Below are positions 1 through 8,960 of a stretch of DNA of 64,000 nt, in pieces; the stretch's first letter is position 1; each line of letters starts with the position of its first letter. The DNA comes from Bryobacterales bacterium. GTDB lineage: Bacteria; Acidobacteriota; Terriglobia; Bryobacterales; Bryobacteraceae. A program made the position numbers and the translations under genes. The stretch covers positions 157,636 to 221,635 of the forward strand of contig JADZCM010000038.1 in the NCBI GenBank assembly GCA_020851555.1. The letters run 5' to 3'. The notes beneath the pieces were generated by a model that was not told the DNA's origin, did no database searches, and saw nothing but the letters and a program-made list of their open reading frames with translations.

Positions 1-2
1 GA

Positions 3-1025
3 ATGCGATCAGGCGTGGCATCGAGTCAGCAGACAACCGGTCAAGTGAGTGGCGGTCTCTCGGGATTCATCCCGCCGCAGGTTCTGCCGATCGGCAATCC
101 TCAGACCGACCTTCCGAGGATCGCCAAAGACGGCGCGATCATCTCGCTCATCGAAGAGGCCGTGCAACGTATCCCTACGCGGCATGTGATCCATCACGGC
201 GATGCCCGGGCGATGGACGGGCTCGGAGCGGACTCCGTTCACCTGGTGGTGACCTCACCGCCGTATTGGACGCTTAAAGACTACCGGTCTGCTGACGGAC
301 AAATGGGGCACATTGAGGACTATGACGAGTTTCTTCACGAACTCGACAAGGTCTGGCTGCATTGTTTTCGTGCTCTGGTCCCCGGAGGCCGGCTCGTCTG
401 CGTCGTCGGCGATGTCTGTCTTTCCCGCCGCAAGAACAACGGCCGGCACACGGTAGTTCCTTTGCACGCGTCTGTCCAGGAGCATTGCCGGCAGATGGGG
501 TTCGACAATCTGGCCCCGATCATATGGCACAAGATCGCGAACGCGGCCTATGAGGTTGAGAATGGGTCTGGCGGTTTCCTCGGCAAACCCTACGAGCCCA
601 ATGCCGTCATCAAGAACGACATCGAGTTCATCTTGATGCAGCGCAAGCCAGGTGGATACAGAACGCCCGATGTGGCAACGCGAATACTGAGCGTTATCTC
701 CGAAGAGAATCACAAGAAGTGGTTCCAACAGATCTGGTCTGGTCTCACGGGCGCCCCAACCCGGCATCACCCGGCACCCTATCCCGTGGAATTGGCGGAA
801 CGCCTTGTGAGGATGTTCAGCTTTGTAGGGGACACCGTCCTAGACCCGTTCCTGGGGAGCGGTACGACGGCGGTGGCTGCGGCGAAGACTGGACGCAACA
901 GCATCGGCTTCGAGGTTGACGAGTTGTACTTTGAAATGGCCCACAAGCGGATCACGAATGAGGCCAGTTCGCTGTTCAGCAGGACTGCTGTCGAGGCGGT
1001 GCAGCGAACCGCGAGAGCGCGATGA
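3..1025 (+). CDS. DNA methyltransferase of an XhoI-like restriction-modification system
   Basis: Beta-class amino-methyltransferase that should protect host DNA at the site cut by the next gene. Residues about 60-95 lead into the catalytic motif TSPPYW (motif IV). The SAM-binding motif I, DPFLGSGTT, lies near residue 280, so the order IV then I marks the beta class. The S/T-SPPY form is commonest in N4-cytosine enzymes, but N6-adenine activity cannot be excluded. The stop overlaps the endonuclease start by 4 bases (ATGA), so the two are probably translationally coupled. The ATG at base 3 is the first visible start; the true start could lie left of the window because no ribosome binding site can be seen. 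GC content looks lower than in the flanking genes, which suggests acquisition by transfer. Confidence 0.9.
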   Translation: MRSGVASSQQTTGQVSGGLSGFIPPQVLPIGNPQTDLPRIAKDGAIISLIEEAVQRIPTRHVIHHGDARAMDGLGADSVHLVVTSPPYWTLKDYRSADGQMGHIEDYDEFLHELDKVWLHCFRALVPGGRLVCVVGDVCLSRRKNNGRHTVVPLHASVQEHCRQMGFDNLAPIIWHKIANAAYEVENGSGGFLGKPYEPNAVIKNDIEFILMQRKPGGYRTPDVATRILSVISEENHKKWFQQIWSGLTGAPTRHHPAPYPVELAERLVRMFSFVGDTVLDPFLGSGTTAVAAAKTGRNSIGFEVDELYFEMAHKRITNEASSLFSRTAVEAVQRTARAR

Positions 1026-1789
1026 GCCTGGAGCCGAAAATCGAGCGGCGGCTCAGGGCTGCTATCCAGGAGTTCTGGGAGACGCGAGAGGCTCAAGCGA
1101 CGCGGCAGGGCGTGCAGACCGGCAGGAAGGACACCGGCGCGCGGTCCGCTGTGACTGGTGGCGCCCAGATGGGCGGCTTTATCAGTCTCGTGCGCTATTT
1201 GCTGTGCGAGAGCGGGATCCGGAGGGCTGAGGTCTACTGCCAATCCTCGCTGGAGCTTCCCGGATGGTATCGGCCGGAGAAGAAGTGGGACCTTCTTATC
1301 GTTTCTGACGGCCAGGTCGTAGCGGGGATCGAGTTCAAGTCGCAGGTCGGCCCGTCCTTCGGAAACAATTACAACAACCGCACGGAAGAAGCTATCGGGA
1401 GTGCCACGGACCTTTGGGCAGCCTATAGGGAGGGAGCCTTCGCTCCTTCGGCGAGGCCCTGGCTCGGCTACCTGATGATGCTCGAGGAGGTGCCCGGCTC
1501 GATGAAGCCCGTCCGGAACCGCGAACCTCACTTTAAGGTGTTCCCTGAATTCGTCCAGGCATCCTACGCAAAACGATATCAGGTGCTTCTCACCAAGCTG
1601 GTTCGGGAGCGCCTCTACGACTCGGCCTGCTTCCTTCTGTCAGACCGTGTGAATGGCCGCAAAGGCAAGTACAGCGAACCCGATCCGGAACTGGGCTTCG
1701 AGCGGTTCATCGCATCTCTCTTGGCGCGAGCAGCGGCCATGGCGAGGACGGTTGCCAAGCAGTTCCCCGGTCCTCATCCGGCCCTGTAG
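1022..1789 (+). CDS. Type II restriction endonuclease, XhoI/PaeR7I family
   Basis: Predicted to cut CTCGAG, the site of XhoI and PaeR7I. The 255-residue protein follows that family along its length: AVTGGAQMGGF near residue 41, then RPEKKWDLLIV and a GIEFKSQVGPSFGNN block near residues 85-115, and GSATDLWAAYREG near 125. The WD and EFK residues form the PD-(D/E)XK catalytic core. It is the second gene of a pair and overlaps the methyltransferase by 4 bases. A CTCGAG site lies inside this gene at 1481-1486 and another at 5278-5283, so the host must be methylated if the enzyme is active and the site is as predicted. The family call is from remembered family sequence; specificity is inferred. 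Confidence 0.88.
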   Translation: MSLEPKIERRLRAAIQEFWETREAQATRQGVQTGRKDTGARSAVTGGAQMGGFISLVRYLLCESGIRRAEVYCQSSLELPGWYRPEKKWDLLIVSDGQVVAGIEFKSQVGPSFGNNYNNRTEEAIGSATDLWAAYREGAFAPSARPWLGYLMMLEEVPGSMKPVRNREPHFKVFPEFVQASYAKRYQVLLTKLVRERLYDSACFLLSDRVNGRKGKYSEPDPELGFERFIASLLARAAAMARTVAKQFPGPHPAL

Positions 1790-2228
1790 CTACCCGCAGC
1801 CGCCAGTTCACTCCACCGACCGTTTACCCAGCGCAAGTCCAAAGTACGGCCTCAGCAGGGGCTTCTCCAGGAGCCGGCTGGAAAGGGAATAGTGGGCCGG
1901 CCGGCAAGTGCAGGCCGGAACATTACGAGCAGCGCCGCCATTACAGTCCTTGACGCCAGGGCGAACACCATTTCCGGAGACGCATTGTCCAACACATGGT
2001 TAACCGGTTCATACACGGAGTACGTCCGCTGTACCCGCGGGTTCGCATTCAGCAGCCCATCCGGCAGAGCAAACAAGACGCCCGCCGCCGCGCCAACCGC
2101 AGGAACGCGAACGGAGGATGTCCATGCGTTCCGTGCGCCCGGCGCCGCGGACCAACCATCGTTCACCTCGGTTAACGCCCCACTGTAAACCATTGATAGT
2201 ATTGATGAAACCGGGGATCTGCCCTAAC
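1790..2228. other. Intergenic stretch with no convincing gene
   Basis: About 440 bases between the restriction gene and the Ig-repeat protein. Open frames exist on both strands (1852-2193 minus, 1892-2188 plus), but neither has a recognisable domain or a clear ribosome binding site. The promoter of the downstream surface protein presumably lies near the right end. Confidence 0.5.
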
Positions 2229-5012
2229 ATGCTGACGATGGCTACTCGTGTCCTGGCTCGATGCCTGCGGTGTGCCGCCGGCGCGCTTCTCGTCTTGCTG
2301 GCCTGCGCGTGCTGGCCCCCGGGCGCGTCCGCGGCGGATCTCCCCGGCACGGAGACCGCTCTGATCTCCTCGCTGAACCCGTCCACCTACGCCCAGAGCG
2401 TGACATTCACGGCCACGGTTTCGGGTGCGGGCGGAACTCCCACCGGCACCGTCCAGTTCCTGGACGGCGTCACGGCGCTCGGTACGGCCGGTCTCAGCAA
2501 CGGGATCGCTCAACTCAGCACCACATTCCTGGCGCCGGGAAGCCACACAATAACGGCGGTTTACAGCGGCGACGCCGGCTTTGCCGGAAGTTCTTCTCCG
2601 CCTCTGATCCAGGTCGTGAACCCGGGGACCAAGGCGCCAACCTCGACCTCGCTGCTCTCGTCCCGGAATCCCTCCAACCAGGGCGCCGCCGTGACTTTGA
2701 CGGCCACGGTCTTCGCCATCGAAGGCACGCCCACGGGGACTGTCACGTTCCGCGACGGCGCGGCAACGTTGGGCGTCTCCGCGCTTACCAACCGGCGCGC
2801 CACCTTCACCACCTCGGCGCTCTCACCCGGAAGTCATGCCCTTACCGCCGTCTACAACGGGGACGGCAACTACGAGGGCAGTTTCTCGCCGGTTCTGATG
2901 CAGGAAGTGACTGCCGCCGCCAAGACGCCGACCTCCGTCGGCATCACCAGCTCCAGGAATCCTGCTCCATCCAACCAGCCGGTCACTCTCACGGCGGTCG
3001 TCACCGGCGCGGGAGGAACGCCTACGGGCACCGTCCGTTTCGAGGACAGCGGGATGCTGCTTGGGGAGGCCGTGCTGTCGGGCGGCCGGGGCTCGGTCGT
3101 CGTAGCGAGCTTCGCGGTCGGCACCCACCACATCACGGCCCGGTATGGAGGCGACCAGACCTTCGCGGACAGCCTCTCGCCGCAGTTCGTGCAGGTGGTG
3201 ACCGAACAGACCATGAGTTCGACCACCACGCTGCTGAGCACTTCGGTCAATCCGTCCACTCTCGGGCAGCCCGTCACCTTCACCGCCACTGTCAGCAGCG
3301 GGTCGGGAACACCCACGGGAACCGTGCAGTTCTACGACGCCGGCGTGCTGCTTGGGTCTGCCGGCCTCTCCGGCGGCTCGGCTCAATTCACGGCCTCGTC
3401 GCTCTCCACCGGGACGCACGCCATCACCGCCGTGTACGGGGGAGACTCCACTCACCTGGGCAGCACCTCCGGGGTCCTCACCCAGACCGTGAACCTGGCC
3501 CCCGGGGCCTCGACCACGACGGCCTTGACGGCTTCCGCCAGCCAGTCCACCGCGGGCCAGGAGGTGGTCTTTACCGCCACCGTGACCTCGCGGACCGGAA
3601 CGCCGGCCGGCGCCGTGAGGTTCGTCGACGGCAGCACGCTCTTGGGCGTCGTGAACCTGGCGGCGGGGCAGGCGCAGTACGCCACGTCGTCGCTCTTCCC
3701 CGGGACGCATCTCATCCGGGCGATCTACACGGGAGACGACGATCACGCCGGAAGCTCCTCGGTCACCGTGCCCCACACCGTGCTGGGCGGCGATCCGCGT
3801 CCCGTGCTGACTTCTTCCGCCAATCCAGCGGTCCGGGGCCAGCCGGTCACTTTCGAGGCGCAACTCTACCCCGACTGCGACGGCATGGTCGCATTCACCG
3901 ACGGGGCGGTTGTGCTGGGCTCGGTACTTCTTGAATCGGGCGGCCGGGCCCGCCTGGTGGCGTCACGGCTCTCTGTGGGCGTACACCAGATCGCCGCCGT
4001 TTATACGGGCGGCGCCGTCTGTCCGGCGGCAACCTCGATCGTGCTGTCGCAGACGGTGCAGCCGGCGGGAACCGCAACCGCCATCAGCGCGGCGGCGTCT
4101 CCCTCCGGGACGAGCGGCGCCTTCATCCTGACCGCCACGACCCAGGTGCTCCCGCCGGGCGCCGGAACGCCCTCGGGCGAGGTCGTGTTCCGCGACGGCG
4201 AAGCCGTGCTGGGGGTCTCTACCCTGAACTCGGGCGGCGTCGCCACGCTGGCCGTGCATCTGCCCCCGGCGTCCTCCCGGGCGATCTTCGCGGAGTATGC
4301 GGGGAACGCCGAGTTCGCCTCTAGCGCCTCGGTGCGCCTCACCGATCTGACCGATCTCTCACGGCCGGATTTCGAAGCCTCCTACGTGGTGAATTCGGCT
4401 TCGTTCGCCACGGGACTCGCTCCGGGAACCTATGCCACCATCTTCGGATCCCGGCTCTCGGGCGGGATCACGAAGGTGAACGGCCTTCCCTATCCGGACC
4501 TGACCGACGGCGTGTGGGTCACGCTGAACGGCGAGCCCGTGCAACTTGTCTATCTGAGCGACCAGCAGATCAACTTCGTGGTGCCCGCCGGCGCCAGTGG
4601 CGACACTGCGAATATCGTAGTGTCGACCCCGCACGGGACTTCCAAGACGGTCGCCGTGCCGCTGGTCACGGCCGCTCCGGGTGTTTTCGCCGACCCGGTT
4701 TCGGGCTATGGGGCCATCCTGGTCGCGGGGACGGCCGAGACCACGCGCACCAGAGCCGTGCGCGCCGGCGAGTACCTGGAGATTTACTGCACCGGCCTGG
4801 GCGCGGTGGACGCCGCGGGTTGGACGTTGCTGCCCGTGACCGTCCGGCTCGGCAGCTCCCGGTTGAACGCCGCATACAGCGGGCTGAATTCCGTGTTTCC
4901 GGGGCTTTACCAGGTCAACGTGCAGGTCCCGCAAGGGCCCTCGGGCGAACTGATGCTCTCAATCGAGATCGACGGCCGGCGCAGCAACGAAGTCAAGGTG
5001 CGCGTCCAGTAG
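2229..5012 (+). CDS. Secreted Ig-like repeat protein with C-terminal TIGR03437 domain
   Basis: Surface or secreted protein of 927 residues, probably adhesive or scaffolding; the exact role is unknown. A signal peptide covers residues 1 to about 35 (hydrophobic core followed by GASA). Seven tandem bacterial Ig-like domains of about 90 residues follow, each with a GTPTGTVxFxDG strand, an SLSPGTHxITAxYxGD motif and a xNPSxxGQxVTFTATV start; repeats 5-7 are more diverged. The last ~220 residues form a TIGR03437 domain: VNSASF, GTYATIFGSRL, QINFVVP, PGVFADP, YCTGLGAVD and QVNVQVP motifs. That domain is abundant in Solibacter-type Acidobacteria. The ATG at 2229 was chosen because it places the signal peptide at the N terminus; an in-frame ATG at 2118 has no such support. 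Confidence 0.9.
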   Translation: MLTMATRVLARCLRCAAGALLVLLACACWPPGASAADLPGTETALISSLNPSTYAQSVTFTATVSGAGGTPTGTVQFLDGVTALGTAGLSNGIAQLSTTFLAPGSHTITAVYSGDAGFAGSSSPPLIQVVNPGTKAPTSTSLLSSRNPSNQGAAVTLTATVFAIEGTPTGTVTFRDGAATLGVSALTNRRATFTTSALSPGSHALTAVYNGDGNYEGSFSPVLMQEVTAAAKTPTSVGITSSRNPAPSNQPVTLTAVVTGAGGTPTGTVRFEDSGMLLGEAVLSGGRGSVVVASFAVGTHHITARYGGDQTFADSLSPQFVQVVTEQTMSSTTTLLSTSVNPSTLGQPVTFTATVSSGSGTPTGTVQFYDAGVLLGSAGLSGGSAQFTASSLSTGTHAITAVYGGDSTHLGSTSGVLTQTVNLAPGASTTTALTASASQSTAGQEVVFTATVTSRTGTPAGAVRFVDGSTLLGVVNLAAGQAQYATSSLFPGTHLIRAIYTGDDDHAGSSSVTVPHTVLGGDPRPVLTSSANPAVRGQPVTFEAQLYPDCDGMVAFTDGAVVLGSVLLESGGRARLVASRLSVGVHQIAAVYTGGAVCPAATSIVLSQTVQPAGTATAISAAASPSGTSGAFILTATTQVLPPGAGTPSGEVVFRDGEAVLGVSTLNSGGVATLAVHLPPASSRAIFAEYAGNAEFASSASVRLTDLTDLSRPDFEASYVVNSASFATGLAPGTYATIFGSRLSGGITKVNGLPYPDLTDGVWVTLNGEPVQLVYLSDQQINFVVPAGASGDTANIVVSTPHGTSKTVAVPLVTAAPGVFADPVSGYGAILVAGTAETTRTRAVRAGEYLEIYCTGLGAVDAAGWTLLPVTVRLGSSRLNAAYSGLNSVFPGLYQVNVQVPQGPSGELMLSIEIDGRRSNEVKVRVQ

Positions 5013-5041
5013 CCCCCGGCAAGCGCCGGATTCCGGCCTGC

Positions 5042-5047
5042 TAAAAT
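5042..5047 (+). promoter_or_regulatory. Possible -10 box of the TPR gene
   Basis: TAAAAT lies 17 bases before the start codon at 5065. No good -35 is visible; weak evidence by resemblance only. Confidence 0.3.
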
Positions 5048-5064
5048 GGTAGCGGCAGGCGCGG

Positions 5065-5967
5065 ATGCGTAAGTTGTTGATTCTGGCTGTCTTGTGTGCC
5101 GCCGCGGGAGCGGCTCAACCGGGCGCCCTGGAACGCGCGCGTGAGTTGTACCAACGGACCGAATACCGGGCTGCTCTCGACATGCTCACCAGGCTCCCGG
5201 AGCAGACGGCGGAGACGCTGCTGCTTCAGGGCCAGTGCCAGTACATGCTCGGGAACTACAGGGATGCTTCCGGCGTACTCGAGCGCGCCGTTGCTCTCGC
5301 GCCCGAGGACAGCAGGATGCACCTGTGGCTTGGCCGCGCCTACGGCCGCCGGGCCGAGACTTCCAGTTTCCTTACCGCCCCGCGGCTGGCCTCCCGAGCC
5401 AGGGAACGCTTCGAGCGGGCGGTGGCGCTCGATCCCGGCAACAAGGCCGCCATCGGCGATCTTTTCGATTACTACATGGAGGCGCCGGGCATCCTCGGCG
5501 GCGGCGCGGATAAAGCCGCGGCCCTCGCCGAGAAGTTCAAGGACACCGACACGGCGGAGTACCACTACCGCCTGGCACAACTCGCCCGGAAGAGAAACGA
5601 CCTCAAGACCACCGAGGCGCAGTTGCGCCTGGCCATGGAGGCGGCGCCCGGCGAGGTGGGCAGGGTCATCGACCTGGCCCGTTTCCTCGCCGGCCAGCGG
5701 CGGTATCGGGAAAGCGATCAGCTCTTCGCCGGCGCCGGGCGTGAGCACTCTGATAACGTCAAGCTGCTGTTCGAGATCGCGCGCACGAACATCGAGACGG
5801 GACGCAACCTGGACGCGGCGCGGGAAATGCTCGCGCGCTTTCTGAAGTCGCCTCTGACGCCGGACGATCCGCCGCGGCGCGAGGCCGAGATGCTGTTGGA
5901 AAAACTGAAAGACAGGCGGGGGCGCCTGTCCCACGACGGGACAACCCTCCCCGCGGTTCTGGGCTGA
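5065..5967 (+). CDS. Secreted tetratricopeptide-repeat protein
   Basis: A 300-residue TPR protein with a short N-terminal signal (MRKLLILAVLCAAAGAA). Helical repeats follow: YRAALDMLTRLP near 32, YRDASGVLERAVALAPED near 65, a repeat ending AVALDPGNKAAIGDLFDYY near 125, YHYRLAQLARKRNDLKTTEAQL near 165, and a last repeat around RRYRESDQLF. TPR arrays mediate protein contacts, so this is likely a periplasmic partner of the permease and TolC-like protein that follow; the gap to the permease is 9 bases. No enzymatic motif is seen. Confidence 0.8.
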   Translation: MRKLLILAVLCAAAGAAQPGALERARELYQRTEYRAALDMLTRLPEQTAETLLLQGQCQYMLGNYRDASGVLERAVALAPEDSRMHLWLGRAYGRRAETSSFLTAPRLASRARERFERAVALDPGNKAAIGDLFDYYMEAPGILGGGADKAAALAEKFKDTDTAEYHYRLAQLARKRNDLKTTEAQLRLAMEAAPGEVGRVIDLARFLAGQRRYRESDQLFAGAGREHSDNVKLLFEIARTNIETGRNLDAAREMLARFLKSPLTPDDPPRREAEMLLEKLKDRRGRLSHDGTTLPAVLG

Positions 5968-5976
5968 GGCGGAACC

Positions 5977-7182
5977 ATGCAAATCGGCGAAGCCTTTCGC
6001 TTCAGCGTTCGCGCACTCGCCGCCAACAAGGTCCGCTCCCTGCTGACGGCCCTGGGCATGGTGATCGGCAACGCCTCCGTGATCCTGGTGGTGACCATCT
6101 CGCTCACCAGCCGCGACTTCATCCTGGAGCAGATTCGCGGCATCGGCTCCAACATGATCTACGCCTACTACGAGACCGCCGGACACAGCGGGACCGAGGT
6201 GGACGCCGATTTCGTGAAACTGGCCGACGTGGAAGCCGCCCGGAAGCAATTCGACGGCCGCATCGTCGCGGCGACCGGCGTGATGACTCAGTTCGACCGG
6301 ATGCTCATCGGGGGCCGCGAGGAGGACATCAAGGTCATCGGCTCGGACGAGCACTATCCGCGCGTCCGCAACCTGGTGCTGCTCTCCGGCCGGTTCCTGG
6401 ACTGGAGCGACGTTTCGTTGCGGCACAAGGTGGCGCTGCTGACCGAGAAGCTGGCCCAGCGGCTCTACGGCAGCCAGTACGCGGCAACCGGCCGGGTGCT
6501 GAAGATCCACGGCATTCAGTTCACCGTGATCGGAACGTTCAAGGAGAAGGTGGCCAGCTTCGGGCTGTCGGAGCTGTCCAGCGAGACCGTCCTGATCCCG
6601 ATCAGCGTCATCCGGTACTTCACCCCCGTGGAACGGATCGATCCGATGTATGTGCAGGTGCGGCGCAGCGAAGACGTCGTGCCGCTGACGGCCGCCTTGA
6701 AATCCCTGCTCGAAAGCCGCCACCGGCCGGGGGCGCGCTACTATGTCGAGAACCTGACCTCCATACTGGACACCGCCGAGAACATCGCGCTGGTGCTGAC
6801 CCTCGTCCTCATCCTGATCTCGGCCATCGCTTTGGTCATATCCGGGATCGGCATCATGAACATCATGCTGGTGACCGTCACCGAGCGGACGCGCGAGATC
6901 GGCTTGCGCATGTCGCTCGGGGCCACGCGGCGCGAAGTGCTGCGACAGTTCCTGCTGGAGGCCATGCTGCTGAGCCTGTCCGGAGGCCTGCTGGGGATTC
7001 TGGCGGGCGTATCCATGCCGCTCAGCGTGCGGTACTTCGCGGATGGCGTGCAGGTACCCATCTCGGCCGCTTCCATTGTGGTGGCCTTCGCCGTGTCCTG
7101 CCTGGTGGGGCTGGTCTTTGGCTTGCTGCCCGCCAACCGCGCCGCCCGGCTGAATCCCACCGAGGCCCTACGTTACGAATAA
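5977..7182 (+). CDS. MacB/FtsX-type ABC transporter permease
   Basis: Inner-membrane subunit of 401 residues with MacB architecture: a transmembrane helix near residues 20-45 (KVRSLLTALGMVIGN), a periplasmic core domain from about 50 to 265, then three C-terminal transmembrane helices carrying the FtsX signature (GIGIMNIMLVTVTERTREIG near 290, then SLGATRREVLRQFLLEAMLL). MacB-like permeases do not form a pore; they use cytoplasmic ATP hydrolysis to drive a tripartite efflux machine. No ATPase domain is fused and no ATPase or adaptor gene is adjacent, so these must be encoded elsewhere. Co-transcribed with the TPR gene upstream and the TolC-like gene 14 bases downstream. Confidence 0.9.
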   Translation: MQIGEAFRFSVRALAANKVRSLLTALGMVIGNASVILVVTISLTSRDFILEQIRGIGSNMIYAYYETAGHSGTEVDADFVKLADVEAARKQFDGRIVAATGVMTQFDRMLIGGREEDIKVIGSDEHYPRVRNLVLLSGRFLDWSDVSLRHKVALLTEKLAQRLYGSQYAATGRVLKIHGIQFTVIGTFKEKVASFGLSELSSETVLIPISVIRYFTPVERIDPMYVQVRRSEDVVPLTAALKSLLESRHRPGARYYVENLTSILDTAENIALVLTLVLILISAIALVISGIGIMNIMLVTVTERTREIGLRMSLGATRREVLRQFLLEAMLLSLSGGLLGILAGVSMPLSVRYFADGVQVPISAASIVVAFAVSCLVGLVFGLLPANRAARLNPTEALRYE

Positions 7183-7196
7183 CGCGGAGACTGCTC

Positions 7197-8477
7197 ATGC
7201 TTAGAAACGGATATGTCCTCGTCCTGGCCGCCTGCGCGGCTTCCGGCCAGGTGCGGACTCTTACCCTGAAAGAGGCCGTGGAACTTGCCTCGGCCCGGAA
7301 CCCGGAAGTGGCGATGGCGAGGCTGGACGAGAGGAAGGCCGAGCAGGCGGTGCGCGTGGCCCGCGACCCGTTTGCGCCCAAGCTCACGGCGGGGAGCGGC
7401 CTGGCGTACAGCAGCGGCATTCCCATGAGCGTGGGTGGTGCGACGCCTTCCATCGTGCAGGCGCAGGCCAGCCAGTTCGTCTGGAACCGCCAGCAGAGCC
7501 ACCTGGTGGCGCAGGCGCGGGAGGACGCGCGCGGCGCCGCCATCGGCACGGCCGCCAGGCGGGATGAGGTGGTCCGGCGCACGGCCGTGGCCTACCTGGA
7601 TGCCGAGCGCGCCGCGCGGCTGGCCGAGACGGCGCGGAAACAGGTCGAAAGCCTGGAGCGCATCGCCCAGACCGTCACCGTGCGTGTCAGCGAGGGCAGG
7701 GAACTTCCGGTCGAGGCCAAGCGGGCGAGCCTCAGCCTGGCCCGGGCGCGGCAGCGGCTGGAGTCCCTGGAAGCCGACCGGGAGTACGCGGAGTCCCTGC
7801 TGGGCGTTCTCGCGGGGCTCGACGCCGGCCAGCGCATTCGTGTGGCGCTGGAAGAGCGCGCGCCCGCTCCGCTGCCGCCGGGAGAAGATGCCGCCGCGGC
7901 CTCGGCCCTGTCGGCGAGCACGGAGGTCCGGCGGCTGGAGTCGGAGCTTGCCGCCAAAGGCTTCGAGATACAGGCGCAGAAAGCCGCCAAACTGCCCCGC
8001 GTGGACCTGGTGGCGCAGTACGCGCTGCTCGGCAAGTTCAACAACTACGAGGATTTCTTCCGCAAATTCCAGCGGCACAACACCCAGATCGGGGTGTCTT
8101 TCCAGGTGCCGCTGTTCACCGGGCCGGCGGTGGACGCTCAGCGCTTCCAGGCCGAAAGCGACGCGGCGCGCCTGCGCCTGGAGCTTCAGGCGGTCCGAAA
8201 CCGGATCGCGGTAGACGCCCGCCGCCTGTACCAGCAGGTGAGGCAGGCAGAGTCGGCCCGGGAGGTCGCGCGGCTCGACCTGGAGTTGGCGCGCGACCAG
8301 GTGTCGCTGCTGCTGGCGCGGATGGAAGAGGGGCGCGCGTCGCTCGGCCAGGTGGAGGAAGGGCGCGTGGCCGAGAACGAGAAGTGGCTGGCTCTCATCG
8401 ACGCCGCCTACGCCCTGGAGACCGCCCGGGTGAACCTGCTGGCTCACACCGGGGACCTGCTCGCGGCGCTGCGCTGA
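7197..8477 (+). CDS. TolC-family outer-membrane efflux protein
   Basis: A 426-residue outer-membrane factor, expected to form a trimeric channel docking to an inner-membrane exporter. After a short signal peptide (cleavage near ASG-Q), LTLKEAVELASARNPEVAMA begins the first helical hairpin. Long Ala/Arg/Glu-rich coiled-coil stretches (residues about 120-220 and 310-400) fit the duplicated TolC fold, and the QVPLFTGPAVDAQRFQAES segment near 300 matches the second repeat. A GGAG site precedes the ATG. It completes the TPR-permease-TolC cluster; it is one of three TolC-family genes in the window. Confidence 0.87.
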   Translation: MLRNGYVLVLAACAASGQVRTLTLKEAVELASARNPEVAMARLDERKAEQAVRVARDPFAPKLTAGSGLAYSSGIPMSVGGATPSIVQAQASQFVWNRQQSHLVAQAREDARGAAIGTAARRDEVVRRTAVAYLDAERAARLAETARKQVESLERIAQTVTVRVSEGRELPVEAKRASLSLARARQRLESLEADREYAESLLGVLAGLDAGQRIRVALEERAPAPLPPGEDAAAASALSASTEVRRLESELAAKGFEIQAQKAAKLPRVDLVAQYALLGKFNNYEDFFRKFQRHNTQIGVSFQVPLFTGPAVDAQRFQAESDAARLRLELQAVRNRIAVDARRLYQQVRQAESAREVARLDLELARDQVSLLLARMEEGRASLGQVEEGRVAENEKWLALIDAAYALETARVNLLAHTGDLLAALR

Positions 8478-8517
8478 CGGCGCGGATCGGCGTGGCCCTC
8501 TCGCTGCCGCGGGCTGC

Positions 8518-8523
8518 TACAAT
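8518..8523 (+). promoter_or_regulatory. -10 box giving a nearly leaderless VOC transcript
   Basis: TACAAT, within the context GCTACAATG, ends 9 bases before the ATG at 8533. A start site 6-8 bases downstream would leave almost no leader. No clear -35 is visible. Confidence 0.4.
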
Positions 8524-8532
8524 GCCGTTGTT

Positions 8533-8907
8533 ATGATTGTCGGCATTGAACACACTGCGATTGCATCGCCCGATCCGCAGAAGCTGGCCCAGTGGTACGT
8601 CGAGACGCTGGGCTTCGTCATCAACTATAACTCCGGCAAGACGGCGTTCATCAAGGCGCCCAACGGCTCCATGTTCGAGATCATCACCTCGGAGGGCGCC
8701 CGCGCGCCGCAGACCATGAAAGACCCGGGCTTCCGCCACGCGGCGCTGACGGTGAGCGATTTCGAAGCGGCCCACGAGAAGATCAAGGCTGCCGGCGTCA
8801 AGTTCCTCACCGAACCGGCGGACTCGAAGGGCGTGAAGACCGTCTTCTTCGAAGACCCCGACGGCAACATCCTGCACCTCCTGAAGCGGGAAACGCCGCT
8901 GCCGTAG
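8533..8907 (+). CDS. VOC-family (glyoxalase/dioxygenase fold) protein
   Basis: A 124-residue protein with the paired beta-alpha-beta-beta-beta modules of the vicinal oxygen chelate fold. Likely metal ligands are His in IEHTAIAS (residue about 7), Glu in MFEIIT, His in RHAALTV, and the end of DPDGNILHLL. The usual last ligand Glu is replaced by His in that final motif, so metal use and activity are uncertain. Relatives include lactoylglutathione lyase and methylmalonyl-CoA epimerase, but the protein is too generic to assign a substrate. It is a single gene with its own -10 box and a convergent terminator region after it. Confidence 0.82.
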   Translation: MIVGIEHTAIASPDPQKLAQWYVETLGFVINYNSGKTAFIKAPNGSMFEIITSEGARAPQTMKDPGFRHAALTVSDFEAAHEKIKAAGVKFLTEPADSKGVKTVFFEDPDGNILHLLKRETPLP

Positions 8908-8922
8908 CGATGCGCTTGTAGG

Positions 8923-8960
8923 GCGGTCCCCCGGGACCGCGCCGAACCTTCCGGTTCGGC
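8923..8960. terminator. Two adjacent perfect hairpins between convergent genes
   Basis: 8923-8940 is an 8-bp stem with a 2-base loop (GCGGTCCC/GGGACCGC). 8941-8960 is an 8-bp stem with a TTCC tetraloop (GCCGAACC/GGTTCGGC). They abut and lie between the VOC gene and the oppositely oriented sugar transferase. No T-run follows, so they may act as bidirectional transcription barriers or as mRNA 3'-end protectors. Confidence 0.5.

Noticed and set aside
1852..2193. Minus-strand frame with a hydrophobic segment (VFALASRTVMAALLVMF)
   Set aside because: No recognised domain, no ribosome binding site, and a competing frame on the other strand; left as intergenic.
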